A stretch of 64,000 bases of DNA from Bryobacterales bacterium (GCA_003135055.1 PLDF01000299.1:1-64000), one strand, 5' to 3'; positions 38,417 through 47,062 are shown, counted from the first letter of the stretch. Made by a program: numbers and translations. The notes: generated by a model from the sequence alone, not told the origin.

Positions 38417-38519
38417 GATCCAAGACCCTTGCGCTGCCGATAGTCCCGCGGCTTTTCTGTTACCCATCCACGCCAGCCGAGGGATTCGATTCAGGGCGAC
38501 AGTCTTAGCCTCTTCTAAT

Positions 38520-38810
38520 AGAATATGCCGCCCGCCTCACTTCTCCGAACAACAGATCGCTCACACCCTCTCGCGTGCGCTTCCGAAGCACGCTCTGAAA
38601 TCGTTCGAGCCACCGACTGGCGGCTTGATCAATGCCATGTACCGGCTGCGTGCCGAGGTTTGCAGGATGCCTTTGGATTGCGCGTGTACTTGCGAGACCC
38701 ATCCGCGTGCCGGAAAGAAATGGACCTTCACCAGCTTGTCCGCGGCCACGCGGAGCTTGTGGAACTGGTGGCGGCGACGATGGACTTTTCTGAGAGGAAT
38801 CGTGTCTGAA
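38520..38810 (+). pseudogene. Aminoglycoside-phosphotransferase-like N-terminal remnant
   Basis: HFSEQQIAHTLSRALPKHAL with EPPTGGLINAMYRLRAE in one frame continues, after a shift near 38660, in another frame with FGLRVYLRDPSACRKEMDLH and LVRGHAELVELVAATMDF. This is the N-lobe pattern of APH-type kinases (Gly-rich turn, LRVY strand, KExxLH helix). The catalytic C-lobe is missing, and the M20 gene begins 44 bp later. Confidence 0.65.
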
Positions 38811-38837
38811 AGCCAGCCCGCGGCGCTATGCTGTTGC

Positions 38838-38843
38838 TAGAAT
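38838..38843 (+). promoter_or_regulatory. -10 box for the M20 dipeptidase gene, leaderless or nearly so
   Basis: TAGAAT ends ten bases before the ATG at 38854, and no Shine-Dalgarno lies between. Confidence 0.45.
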
Positions 38844-38853
38844 CGCATTTCCT

Positions 38854-40203
38854 ATGACGCTCGATCGCCCCAAACTTCTCGAAGGCCTAAAGACCTTCCT
38901 TCGCATCCCCAGCGTCAGCACGCTCTCCGAGCACAAACCCGATATCCAGCGCGCCGCCGAGTTCGTGCGCGATGAGCTCCGGTCCGCCGGCCTCGCCGCG
39001 GAGCTGATCGAAGGCGAGGGTAATCCGCTCGTTTACGGCGAATGGCTCGGCGCGCCGGGCAAGCCCACCATTCTCTTTTACGGCCACTATGACGTGCAAC
39101 CGCCCGATCCGCTCGATGAGTGGAAGTCGCCGCCGTTTGAACCCGAAGTGCGCGGCGACGATCTGTTTGCGCGCGGCTCGGCCGACGACAAAGGCCAGGT
39201 CTACCTGCAGATCAAGGCCGTCGATGGCCTGCTGCGGCGCGACGGCAACTTGCCGGTCAACGTGAGGTTCCTGGTGGAGGGCGAAGAGGAAACCGGCGGC
39301 GAGCACATCGAAGCGTACGTGAAATCGAAACCGCCCCGGCTGCACGCCGACGCGGCCGTGATCTGCGACACCGAAATGTTCGCGCCCGGCCTGCCCACCA
39401 TCTGCATCGGCCTGCGCGGCATGGCGTACTGCGAGCTGCTTGTGGAAGGCGCCAACCACGATCTGCACTCGGGCGTTTACGGCGGCGCCGCGCCCAACCC
39501 CATCCAGGCCGTCGCCGAGATTCTTTGCGCGCTGAAAGACCGCCAGGGCCGCATTCTGATCCCCGGCTTCTACGACCGCGTGCAGCCGCCCTCGCCGAAA
39601 GAGCGCGACGCGTGGGCGAGTCTTCCGTTCGACGAGAAGGAGTACACCGAAGTAGAAATGGGGGCGCGCGAACTGGTGGGCGAGCCGGACGTACCGCTAT
39701 TCGAGCGTTTGTGGGCGCGGCCCACGGTGGAAGTCCACGGCATCCGCGGCGGCTTTACGGGCGAAGGCGCGAAGACCGTAATCCCCGCCCGCGCCACCGC
39801 TAAAATCAGCATGCGTCTGGTAGCCGATCAGCGGCCCGATGAAGCCGCCGCCCAATTGCGCGCCGCGGTGCGCGCGGCCACTCCAAAAGGCGTCACCGCG
39901 GAGTTGAAAGTGCTTCACACCGGCGCCCCATCGCTGACCAACCCGGACAACCCGTACATCCGCGCCGCGGCTGAAGCGCTGAAGCAGACCTTCGGCAAGG
40001 AAACGGTCTACATCCGCTCCGGCGGCTCCATACCGATAGTCGGCGTGTTCGACGAATACCTCGGCATTCCCAGCGTGATGATGGGCTTCGGACTGCCCGA
40101 CGACAATCTGCACGCACCCAACGAGAAGTTTCACCTGCCGAATTTCTACAGCGGGATTGAGGCCATTGCGCGTTATCTGGAAATTCTCGGCGAGAGCTAT
40201 TGA
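38854..40203 (+). CDS. M20-family metallodipeptidase
   Basis: The 449-residue product is a full M20 peptidase. The first zinc His is in LFYGHYDVQPPDP, the bridging Asp in FARGSADDKGQ, the general-base Glu pair in LVEGEEETGGEH and the Asp ligand in AAVICDTEMF. A dimerisation domain occupies about residues 200-360, and the last His ligand is in LHAPNEKFHLPNF. The lack of a signal peptide places it in the cytoplasm, where such enzymes hydrolyse dipeptides or related amides. A box TAGAAT ten bases upstream suggests leaderless expression. Confidence 0.92.
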   Translation: MTLDRPKLLEGLKTFLRIPSVSTLSEHKPDIQRAAEFVRDELRSAGLAAELIEGEGNPLVYGEWLGAPGKPTILFYGHYDVQPPDPLDEWKSPPFEPEVRGDDLFARGSADDKGQVYLQIKAVDGLLRRDGNLPVNVRFLVEGEEETGGEHIEAYVKSKPPRLHADAAVICDTEMFAPGLPTICIGLRGMAYCELLVEGANHDLHSGVYGGAAPNPIQAVAEILCALKDRQGRILIPGFYDRVQPPSPKERDAWASLPFDEKEYTEVEMGARELVGEPDVPLFERLWARPTVEVHGIRGGFTGEGAKTVIPARATAKISMRLVADQRPDEAAAQLRAAVRAATPKGVTAELKVLHTGAPSLTNPDNPYIRAAAEALKQTFGKETVYIRSGGSIPIVGVFDEYLGIPSVMMGFGLPDDNLHAPNEKFHLPNFYSGIEAIARYLEILGESY

Positions 40204-40249
40204 CCGCCTCGCAGTCCCCGAACGCAAAGGATAACCTAACCTGGGTTCG

Positions 40250-40614
40250 GCAGTTTCCCGCCATCGCCGGAAGATGGGGCCGGTGATCCGTTTGACCGGG
40301 GCCGGATTGCGGAATCGGGATCGAATGGCGCAGCATTGTGGTCTTGCTCGCATAGCAATATCCAACCGGGAGCGGGAAACGCAACTCGCCTTTTTTCGCT
40401 TTGTTGAGCTTACCGCCCTGGAGGCGCGCGCAAAAAAAATCAGCTCGGCTTGAGCCATGGTCCCCTTCAACCCGAGCAAGAGGCCGTCATTGAAATCCGA
40501 CGGATCGTAGCAACCGTCCTCGTCGATCACCAGTCGCACCTGAGCATTGGTCGACTGGCGCACATGAATGTATGCGGGTCTCCTCCGGTGCTGTTCCGTG
40601 ATCTTGCGGTTCAT
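40250..40614 (-). pseudogene. Serine recombinase (resolvase-type) remnant
   Basis: RRRPAYIHVRQSTNAQVR matches the catalytic N-terminus of large serine recombinases. It is joined by an internal deletion to LVIDEDGCYDPSDFNDGLLL and GLKGTMAQAEL. A shift at an eight-base A/T run (40434-40441) then moves the frame to RLQGGKLNKAKKGELRFPLP and VGYCYA. The remainder cannot be followed. This is a dead trace of a mobile element, on the minus strand and convergent with the M20 gene. Confidence 0.8.
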
Positions 40615-41053
40615 CGGCTGCCTCCGCGCTTGCCAAATTGTCTGGGTTGCCAGCGTGCCGGGCTTCGACCATAGTGGCTAGGAGCACATCACCCAATCCA
40701 GCATCGATTGGCGCATGAGGGCGGAAGGCGCTTCGCTCATGGCGACCGTTCAGAACGCCTCCCGGCGGCGCAGCGACTCGCGGTGAGCTGCCCATTCGCC
40801 CTGCGCTCACGCCTCAAATCCGGTTCTTGCACATCAGCTCGCGCGTTGGCTCCACGCTTCTTCCGACCCCGCCTCGCGGCCACGTCCCTTGCGCTTCGCT
40901 AACCCCTTCACCTCCATCAGGCTGGGTAAAGGACTTTCACCTGCAAACTGCCGGCACACAACTCCAGCGACCGGCCAGGAGACCGGTCCCAAAAGGCACA
41001 GTGTGGAAAAGGTTCACTCGCAACACTTGCCCGCCGTTGCGCGTCAGATAGTC
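40615..41053. other. Spacer without a supported gene
   Basis: Plus-strand frames here have no recognised domain. The stretch lies between the recombinase remnant and the HEAT-repeat gene and may be part of the same degraded element. Confidence 0.35.
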
Positions 41054-42079
41054 ATGAGGCAATTCCTGGCGCTGCTGGCTTTCGCGACTCTGGCGCGGGC
41101 GCAAATGCCGCACGTTGGCGACATCAATTTATACGGCCTGCACAAGGTAACCGCGGAGAAGATTCTCAGCGCCACCGGCCTCAGGCCGGGCGGCTCGCTG
41201 CCCGGATCGAGAGGCGACCTCGAGGATGCCATCGAGAAGATCTCCGACGTGGTCCAGGCGCGCGTGGAAGCGGTGTGTTGCGAGGGCAGCACAGCGGCTC
41301 TATTCATCGGCATTGAAGAGCGCGGCGCGGCTCACGCCGCATTTCGCTCCGAGCCGGCCGGTGAGGCCGCGCTGCCACAGGATCTGCTCGGCGCCTACCA
41401 ACAATTCCTCACGGCCCTGACCCGGGCGGCGGCGCGAGGCAACGCCACCGAGGACCTCACCAGCGGCCACTCCGTCCCGGACGATGCGGACGCAAGCGCC
41501 CTGCAGCCGCAGTTCGTGACGTTCGCTTCGGAGCATCTGAACACGCTCCATGAGGTGTTGCGCAACGGCTCGGATGCGGACCAGCGCGCGGTGGCGGCGG
41601 CGGTGATCGGTTACGCGCCCCCCAGCCAGGAGGTGGTGAACGAGCTTCAGTACGCGCTCGACGATCCCGATGCGGCCGTGCGCGCCAACGCGATACGGTC
41701 GCTCAAGGCGATCACCGTGCTGGCGTCCAAGCGACCGCAGGCCGGCCTGAAGGTCTCACCCACCTGGTTCGTCGAGCTGCTGCATTCGGTGGAATTGAGC
41801 GATCGCATGGAATCGGCCAAAGCGCTGCTGCTTCTGACCGACCAGGCCGGGCAACCTGCGCTCGACCTGATCCGCGAGCGCGCGCTGCCCGACTTGGCCG
41901 AGATGGCCCGCTGGAAAACGCTGCGCTATGCGCTGCCACCCTTCCTGCTGCTGGGGCGCGTGGCGGGCCTGCCGGATGCCGCGGCGCAGCAAGCCTGGGA
42001 AAAGGGCGACCGCGAGCCTATCATCCGGAAAGCGCTGGGCGCGGATGACGCGAAGTCCGCCAAGCGCATGCGTAAATAG
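41054..42079 (+). CDS. Secreted protein with POTRA-like N-terminus and HEAT-like repeats
   Basis: The start is the ATG opening a signal peptide (MRQFLALLAFATLARAQ). Residues 20-100 resemble a POTRA/FTSQ-like unit (VGDINLYGLHKVTAEKILSAT, GDLEDAIEKISDVVQARVEA). Residues 165-330 are helical HEAT-type repeats (ADQRAVAAAVIGYAPPSQEV, DDPDAAVRANAIRSLKAITV). Such proteins are usually scaffolds in the periplasm. No family name is clear. The upstream in-frame extension has no start with a ribosome site and is not included. Confidence 0.75.
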   Translation: MRQFLALLAFATLARAQMPHVGDINLYGLHKVTAEKILSATGLRPGGSLPGSRGDLEDAIEKISDVVQARVEAVCCEGSTAALFIGIEERGAAHAAFRSEPAGEAALPQDLLGAYQQFLTALTRAAARGNATEDLTSGHSVPDDADASALQPQFVTFASEHLNTLHEVLRNGSDADQRAVAAAVIGYAPPSQEVVNELQYALDDPDAAVRANAIRSLKAITVLASKRPQAGLKVSPTWFVELLHSVELSDRMESAKALLLLTDQAGQPALDLIRERALPDLAEMARWKTLRYALPPFLLLGRVAGLPDAAAQQAWEKGDREPIIRKALGADDAKSAKRMRK

Positions 42080-42121
42080 CTACGGGCGCTAGCAAATAGC
42101 TGCGGGCGCTCGTAAATAGCT
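42071..42121. repeat. 20-bp tandem repeat after the HEAT-repeat gene
   Basis: CGTAAATAGCTRCGGGCGCT is repeated about 2.5 times, starting on the last codons of the gene and ending just before the TAAACT box of the next gene. Confidence 0.75.
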
Positions 42122-42132
42122 AAACTAGTGGC

Positions 42133-43050
42133 ATGAGGTTCACGAGACGCCAGGCGCTGGCCGGAATGGCGCTGGCAGCGCCTCTTTCGCGGCGGCTGGC
42201 GGCGCAGAAGGAGCGTCGCGGCCCGCTGCCGCGCAGCTCGCCCGCGCTCTGTTTGTACGGGGACCAACTGATGAAGATCGGCTACCACGAGATGGGCCAG
42301 TTCCTGATTATGCTGGGGTTCGACGGCGTCGAGATTACCGTGCAGACGGGCGGGCACGTTCCGCTCGAGGGCGATATCGATCTGCACCTCGAGCGCTCCG
42401 TCGAAGCCATGACCGGAGCGGGGCTAGAGGTGCCGGTGGTGAGCACTTCGCTCACCACGGCCACCGTCAAAGGGCTCCAAACGATCATGTGGTGGGCCAG
42501 CGAAATGGGCGTTCCCATCTTCCGGCCGGGCCACTGGAAAATTCAGGCCGGCAACGTGGCGGCCAGCGCGATGACAGCGCAGCGAGAGATCGCATGGCTG
42601 GCCCAATTGGGCGGGAACACCAAATTGTCGGTGGCGATTCACAATTCCACGGCGGATTTCGTGGGCAGCAACGTGGCCGATCTGATCGCGCTGATCCGCC
42701 CGTTCGACCCGCTGATCGGGTTGGACTTCGATATCGGCTACGCCACGGCCATGAGCGATGCCGCCGGCGGGCTTGCCGCGCTGCAGATGGCGCTGCCGCG
42801 TCTGAAGATGGCAACCGTGCGCGACGTGGTGTGGAGCAAGGACGCCGATGGCGCGAAAAAACTAACCCAATGCCCGATTGGCGAAGGCATGGTGGACTGG
42901 CCGAAGTTCTTCGGCGCGCTGGCGAAGGCGAACTTCGCCGGGCCGATCACGCTGCAGGTGGAATACCAGCCGAAGGAGGAGCTTGCGGCGCTACGCAAGG
43001 ACCTGGCGTTCCTGAAGAAGCAGCGGGCGGCGGCCTACGGACTAGGTTAG
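42133..43050 (+). CDS. Tat-exported sugar phosphate isomerase/epimerase-like TIM-barrel protein
   Basis: A 305-residue product with a twin-Arg leader (MRFTRRQALAGMALAAPLSR), then a xylose-isomerase-like TIM barrel. GFDGVEITVQTGGHV near residue 57, IAIHNS-type AIHNSTADFVGSN, GLDFDIGYAT and CPIGEGMVDWPKFFGAL give the usual metal-site strand ends. Such proteins are common in planctomycetes and acidobacteria with unknown sugar substrates. TAAACT lies six bases before the ATG, so the transcript is probably leaderless or very short. The next gene follows after 23 bp with its own -10 box. Confidence 0.85.
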   Translation: MRFTRRQALAGMALAAPLSRRLAAQKERRGPLPRSSPALCLYGDQLMKIGYHEMGQFLIMLGFDGVEITVQTGGHVPLEGDIDLHLERSVEAMTGAGLEVPVVSTSLTTATVKGLQTIMWWASEMGVPIFRPGHWKIQAGNVAASAMTAQREIAWLAQLGGNTKLSVAIHNSTADFVGSNVADLIALIRPFDPLIGLDFDIGYATAMSDAAGGLAALQMALPRLKMATVRDVVWSKDADGAKKLTQCPIGEGMVDWPKFFGALAKANFAGPITLQVEYQPKEELAALRKDLAFLKKQRAAAYGLG

Positions 43051-43059
43051 CAACGGCGT

Positions 43060-43065
43060 TATAAT
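43060..43065 (+). promoter_or_regulatory. -10 box of the KGGVGR cassette, leaderless
   Basis: A perfect TATAAT ends eight bases before the GTG at 43074. The expected transcript start coincides with the start codon, and no ribosome site can fit. The promoter lies only ten bases after the stop of the preceding gene. Confidence 0.65.
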
Positions 43066-43073
43066 CTCCAAGT

Positions 43074-43601
43074 GTGGAGATCGATCTGAAGCAGTTGCGG
43101 GAGATGCACACGAGGCTGCCGACCGATCTTGCCGCCGTAATGGTGGGGCGGGCGGCGCTCGCACTGGAGAGGAACGGTCACACGTCCGGAGTCGCGGTGT
43201 CGCTCGACCTGGAGCGAATCCTGAGTAAGGGTCTCCTTTCGTGGCCAGGAGCTGACTTGAACAAGATTCACCAGCATGACCACAACCGGATCACGGAAGA
43301 CGGCGCTGAGGCGGTGGCGCTGGCTGTGGCCCATCTGCATCGGGCATGGTGCGTCATTCGCCGCATGCAGCGCGAGGAACACGCAGACTGGCTCCTTGAG
43401 GACGCGCGAGGAGTCAAGCGCCAGATAATCGCCCTGGAAGTTAGCGGCGTCGACAAAGGCAACATTGCGGCGCGGCTTTCCGAGAAGCTCGCGCAGGTCT
43501 CTAAGAGTACGGATGTCGACCAGCGATGGGCCAGTGTCGTAGGCTTTGAGAATCCGGTCGCCGCCCTTCATTTCACTAAAAGGAAGAATCGTGGAAACTG
43601 A
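43074..43601 (+). CDS. Unknown protein, first gene of the KGGVGR cassette
   Basis: A 175-residue soluble protein starting with GTG. The N-terminal half contains an Asp/His-rich helical segment (KIHQHDHNRITEDGAEAVAL), followed by VAHLHRAWCVIRRMQREEHA. The C-terminal 70 residues alternate strands and helices (RQIIALEVSGVDKGNIAARL, then RWASVVGFENPVAALHF). The strand ending in LEVSG with a preceding Asp and later Lys residues recalls a restriction-endonuclease-like core, but the ExK motif is not present in standard form, so this is only a suggestion. Its end overlaps the next gene by 11 bases. No named family is recognised. Confidence 0.75.
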   Translation: MEIDLKQLREMHTRLPTDLAAVMVGRAALALERNGHTSGVAVSLDLERILSKGLLSWPGADLNKIHQHDHNRITEDGAEAVALAVAHLHRAWCVIRRMQREEHADWLLEDARGVKRQIIALEVSGVDKGNIAARLSEKLAQVSKSTDVDQRWASVVGFENPVAALHFTKRKNRGN

Positions 43602-44007
43602 CGCCCTCAACACGCTTGTAAGTGGCGCCATCTGGCGGGCCGAGCAACTGGAAGCTCGCGGTATACGCTCTGCTTTGCAGGCTTGGGCAGAGGTCTCCTC
43701 GCTTGAAGAGGAACTGGCGAAAGCGCTCCCTCTGTCGGAATCCGAAGGACGGATCGCGCGCCGCGGCGCGGTGCGTGCGGCCCTGAAGGCCGGGGACTAT
43801 GCACGCGCTCACACACTCGCCGAGGGCTACATCGCCGAGGAGGCCGCCCCCAAGTCTCTCAAGGCGGCGTTGCGTGAGATCCTAAAGGAGGACTCTCAAG
43901 CGATGGCGAGCGGTTTTCAATACGCGGCGAAGCATCATAGTCCGAGTGACGCAAGAGACCTTGCCCGTCGCTTTCGCGAGTCTGGCCCGTTCGGCTTGGC
44001 GGCCTAA
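43591..44007 (+). CDS. Small helical protein, second gene of the KGGVGR cassette
   Basis: A 138-residue protein, GTG start inside the end of the previous gene with AAGGAAG upstream. It is almost all helix: VSGAIWRAEQLEARGIRSAL, RRGAVRAALKAGDYARAHTL, AKHHSPSDARDLARRFRESG. The middle part resembles a TPR-like helix pair. It ends five bases before the ATPase gene. Co-translation with both neighbours is likely. No family is recognised. Confidence 0.75.
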   Translation: METDALNTLVSGAIWRAEQLEARGIRSALQAWAEVSSLEEELAKALPLSESEGRIARRGAVRAALKAGDYARAHTLAEGYIAEEAAPKSLKAALREILKEDSQAMASGFQYAAKHHSPSDARDLARRFRESGPFGLAA

Positions 44008-44012
44008 GCACC

Positions 44013-44984
44013 GTGGAGACCGTAGCGTTTTACTCCTATAAGGGTGGCGTAGGCCGCTCTCTCTTGCTCGCCAACGCAGCACGGTTTTTGGCCACGCTCG
44101 GCAAAGGCGTGGTCGCCCTCGACTTTGATTTTGAAGCTCCCGGGCTTCATTACAAGCTTGGAGGGGCCCAAGGCCCTATCTCGTCCTCTTTCTTGGGCGG
44201 CGCGGTTCCCTACTTGAACGCCACCGCCGAGGGAACTATCTCTCCACCACCTATCGAGGAGCACATGATAAGCGTGCCGGCGCCAAACGCAGATGGTTGG
44301 CTCCGGCTGATGCCAGCAGGCCCGGCGCCGAGTCAGACCTACTGGGCAGCATTCAAGAAACTCGGTGATAAGCTTCGGCTGGGTGACCCGAGTGGCCGTG
44401 GCTTCATGGCCCTGCTCGATCTCCAGGCGCGGATAGCAGATGAACTGAAACCGGATTATTTGCTGATCGACACGCGCTCCGGGGTGACGGACCTCGGAGG
44501 TCTTGCGACAACGGTTCTCGCCGATATTGTCGTGTGCATGTTCGTGGCAAACCAAGAGTCGCTCGATGGAACGCTCACAGTGGTGGAGGCCCTGAAGGCC
44601 GCGCCGCGCCGCGCTAACCAGAAGCCCATCCGAGTGGCTCCGGTGCTTACCAGGACCACTGCAAAGCGGCCCGATGACGAGGAGAGGTTCGCGAACGGCA
44701 TGTTAAGGCTTCTTGAGTCGGTCAAAGGGAACAAGAAAGAGACGCGGATCTTCGTACTTCCAAACGATGATCTCCTCGGCGCCTCGGAAGCAGCCGGCAG
44801 CGACGAGCGTAAGGCCAGGGCCTTGTCGCCTCTCTACAGAGCTTACCTGGAACTCTTTCAAAAACTCTTCCCTTTTCGCCCCGGGCCCGCACAGCGCATG
44901 AAAGGTTGGAAGCGTCACGAAGATCGGGGAGGATCTCGACTTGGCGGAGTAAGGCCTCGGCCATCCTTCGCGGGCCGCAAATGA
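44013..44984 (+). CDS. KGGVGR-type ParA/MinD-like P-loop ATPase
   Basis: A 323-residue product. The deviant Walker A is YSYKGGVGRSLLLANAA (Lys10 to Ser16), the Asp strand is VVALDFDFEAPGLH, and the second acidic strand is DYLLIDTRSGVTDLGG, followed by VCMFVANQESLDGT and a late strand RVAPVLTRT. The standard ParA motif is KGGVGKT; the KGGVGR variant marks a separate group often found in variable, conflict-related operons rather than in plasmid partition. The C-terminal 35 residues are Arg/Lys/Gly-rich and may bind nucleic acid. It starts with GTG and ends the three-gene cassette. No parB or centromere-like repeat is nearby. Confidence 0.85.
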   Translation: METVAFYSYKGGVGRSLLLANAARFLATLGKGVVALDFDFEAPGLHYKLGGAQGPISSSFLGGAVPYLNATAEGTISPPPIEEHMISVPAPNADGWLRLMPAGPAPSQTYWAAFKKLGDKLRLGDPSGRGFMALLDLQARIADELKPDYLLIDTRSGVTDLGGLATTVLADIVVCMFVANQESLDGTLTVVEALKAAPRRANQKPIRVAPVLTRTTAKRPDDEERFANGMLRLLESVKGNKKETRIFVLPNDDLLGASEAAGSDERKARALSPLYRAYLELFQKLFPFRPGPAQRMKGWKRHEDRGGSRLGGVRPRPSFAGRK

Positions 44985-45001
44985 GCCTGCAGCAGTTACA
45001 A

Positions 45002-46810
45002 CTATTGGCCGTGGGCGGCGATTTGCATCAAGCTGCGATGTAAGGGCGCCAGCTTGGCCGGGTCGAATTTGAGAACTTTGCGATCATAAGTCATCAGGCC
45101 GTTGACTTCGCTCTCGACGTCGGACGTTTGCGTGTAGACCGCCGCGGCGAGGCCTTGCCGCACCAGCGGAGCGAGCTTCGCGATCAGATCTTCGTAAGCC
45201 GCTTCGAGCGCGGGGAGACCGGCGTAGGTGCGATATCCCCAATTGCGCTTGTCATTATCAGCCCACCAAAGGTGGCCATCCACCGGAAAGCCGAGGCCGC
45301 CGAATTCGCCCAGCACGGAGGCGCGGTCCGGCGTGACAGGAAACATGCCGGGCCCGGGATACTGATGCTTGTCCTTCATATCGCCGTAGCCGCGGTCTTC
45401 CCAGCCGCTGGGGCCATCCACCAGGCGCGAAGGGTCGAGCGACTTCACCAGCTTGAGGACGCTCACCGTGTCGTGCTCGCCCCACCCTTCATTGAAAGGG
45501 ACCCAGGCGACTACGCTGGGTGCGTTTTCCAGATTGCGCACCAGCGCGCGCAGCTCCTTTTCGAAGCCGGCCGCGTCCGCGGGCGGAAACGCGGCGTCAT
45601 CGGCGGCGCCGGCGCGCACGCTGCTCTTGCCCCCGGCGGTCATGGCGCTGGGCATATCCTGCCAGATCATCAGGCCGAGCTTGTCGCACCAATAGTAGTA
45701 ACTGGCGGGTTCCACTTTGACGTGCTTGCGCAGCATGTTGAAGCCGAGCTTCTTCAACGTTTCGATGTCGAAGCGGATGGCCTCGGCCGTGGGCGCGGTG
45801 TAGAGACCGTCGGGCCACCAGCCCTGGTCGAGCGGTCCGATCATGAATTGCGGTTGGTTATTGAGGAACAGACGATCGATTCCGGCGGCGTCTTTGCGCA
45901 TCTCGATCTTGCGCATGCCGAAGTAGCTCTTCACCGAATCGCCGGATGGCAGCTTGATTTCCAGGTCGTAGAGGGTGGGCGTATCGGGCGACCACAGCGA
46001 GAGCGCGTTCAGAGGCAGAGCCGTCTCTGTATCCGTCTTACCAGCGATCTTGCCGGCCGGCTTGCCGCCAAGCGTGGCGGTGGCTGTGAAAGTCCCGGGT
46101 TGGGAGGCGCGAACGGTGAGGCGCAACTTGCGGCCATCCACGTCGGGAATGAGCAAGACGCTGTCGATATGCGCATCAGGCACGGGCTCGAGCCAAACCG
46201 TTTGCCAGATGCCGGTAACGGCGGTGTACCAGATGCCGTTGGGATTGAGAACCTGCTTGCCGCGCGGCTGGAGGCCGGAATCGGTGGGGTCCCAAACGGA
46301 AACGGCGAGCTCCTGCGGGCCGGCGCCGGGCTTGAGCGCGGACGTGATGTCGATGGTGAAGGGATCGTAGCCGCCCTGATGCTCGGCCATCTTGGCGCCG
46401 TTGACGAAGACCTCAGCCCGCCAGTCTATGGCGCCGAAATGCAGCAGGAGACGCTTGCCATTGAGAGCGGGCGCGGAAAATGTGCGGCGATACCAGAGGC
46501 GCTGCGCGGGCGTAACTGCGCGTTTCACGCCGGAAAGCGCCGATTCGATGGGAAATGGAACCAGGATGCCGCCTTCGAATGCGGCAGGCCTGGCGGCGTC
46601 TTTGGGAGCGATGGCATAGTCCCAAAGGCCGTTGAGATTGGTCCACGCAGTGCGAACCAATTGTGGCCGCGGGTAATCGGGCAGGGCGTTGCCGGGGTTG
46701 ACCTGGGCGGTCCACGGCGTGGTGATAGGGATATCGGCTAGCTTCCAGTCCGCAGCGGTGAGCGCGGCGGCGCAACCGAGCAGAACCGGGGGGATGCGGC
46801 GAGGGTGCAT
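45002..46810 (-). CDS. Secreted glycoside hydrolase family 2 protein (beta-galactosidase/glucuronidase type)
   Basis: The start is the ATG opening a signal peptide (PRRIPPVLLGCAAALTAADW). The 602-residue product has the GH2 order. The jelly-roll sugar-binding domain (NLNGLWDYAI, PFPIESALSGV, LLLHFGAIDWRAEVFVNG) is followed by an Ig-like domain and a TIM barrel. The acid/base Glu is in SVVAWVPFNEGWGEHDT and the nucleophile Glu in ASVLGEFGGLGFPVDGH. The sugar specificity cannot be told. TACTAT lies six bases before the start on the minus strand, another possible leaderless promoter. Confidence 0.9.
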   Translation of the reverse strand: MHPRRIPPVLLGCAAALTAADWKLADIPITTPWTAQVNPGNALPDYPRPQLVRTAWTNLNGLWDYAIAPKDAARPAAFEGGILVPFPIESALSGVKRAVTPAQRLWYRRTFSAPALNGKRLLLHFGAIDWRAEVFVNGAKMAEHQGGYDPFTIDITSALKPGAGPQELAVSVWDPTDSGLQPRGKQVLNPNGIWYTAVTGIWQTVWLEPVPDAHIDSVLLIPDVDGRKLRLTVRASQPGTFTATATLGGKPAGKIAGKTDTETALPLNALSLWSPDTPTLYDLEIKLPSGDSVKSYFGMRKIEMRKDAAGIDRLFLNNQPQFMIGPLDQGWWPDGLYTAPTAEAIRFDIETLKKLGFNMLRKHVKVEPASYYYWCDKLGLMIWQDMPSAMTAGGKSSVRAGAADDAAFPPADAAGFEKELRALVRNLENAPSVVAWVPFNEGWGEHDTVSVLKLVKSLDPSRLVDGPSGWEDRGYGDMKDKHQYPGPGMFPVTPDRASVLGEFGGLGFPVDGHLWWADNDKRNWGYRTYAGLPALEAAYEDLIAKLAPLVRQGLAAAVYTQTSDVESEVNGLMTYDRKVLKFDPAKLAPLHRSLMQIAAHGQ

Positions 46811-46952
46811 GGGCTTATAGTACACGCCGGGGCGGCGCACTTGGGCCGGGCGTCAAAGGCGTCATTGACATATTGAGTACGAAGTGGGGGTTCTGGTATG
46901 ATTGGTGCTGGGGAGGCCAGCGGGGTCAGCCGCCAACCTCCCTCGGATTCGG

Positions 46953-47030
46953 CTACAGATCTATTTCGATCTTCAGCTTGGTCCGTCTCTTCCTGAGTAG
47001 CAGGAATAAGAGCAGCACCAGAAGTGTCAT
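46953..47030 (-). CDS. Possible 25-residue single-TM membrane peptide
   Basis: An ATG with AGAGGTG six bases upstream opens MTLLVLLLFLLLRKRRTKLK plus five more residues. A short hydrophobic stretch followed by a basic cluster is the standard layout of small bacterial membrane proteins. It is too short for certainty. A hairpin follows 32 bases upstream of it. Confidence 0.4.
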   Translation of the reverse strand: MTLLVLLLFLLLRKRRTKLKIEIDL

Positions 47031-47062
47031 TCGATCACCTCTTTCGACTCCAGTGGATTTGC

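Noticed and set aside
39697..40614. A 305-codon intact recombinase
   Set aside because: Only the first part matches serine recombinase, with an internal deletion and a shift. The rest is antisense to the M20 gene.
42071..42121. Possible CRISPR-like repeat
   Set aside because: Units are contiguous, 20 bp long and without spacers.
44013..44984. Chromosome-partition ParA
   Set aside because: The motif is KGGVGR rather than KGGVGKT, with no ParB gene or parS-like site nearby.
45128..46741. Plus-strand frame of 537 codons over the GH2 gene
   Set aside because: Antisense shadow caused by GC-rich codon bias; no start context or domain, while the minus-strand GH2 motifs are clear.
46900..46960. 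Possible tRNA-like fold in the GH2-amidase spacer
   Set aside because: Some inverted matches are present, but no T-loop, anticodon arm or CCA-compatible acceptor stem could be drawn.
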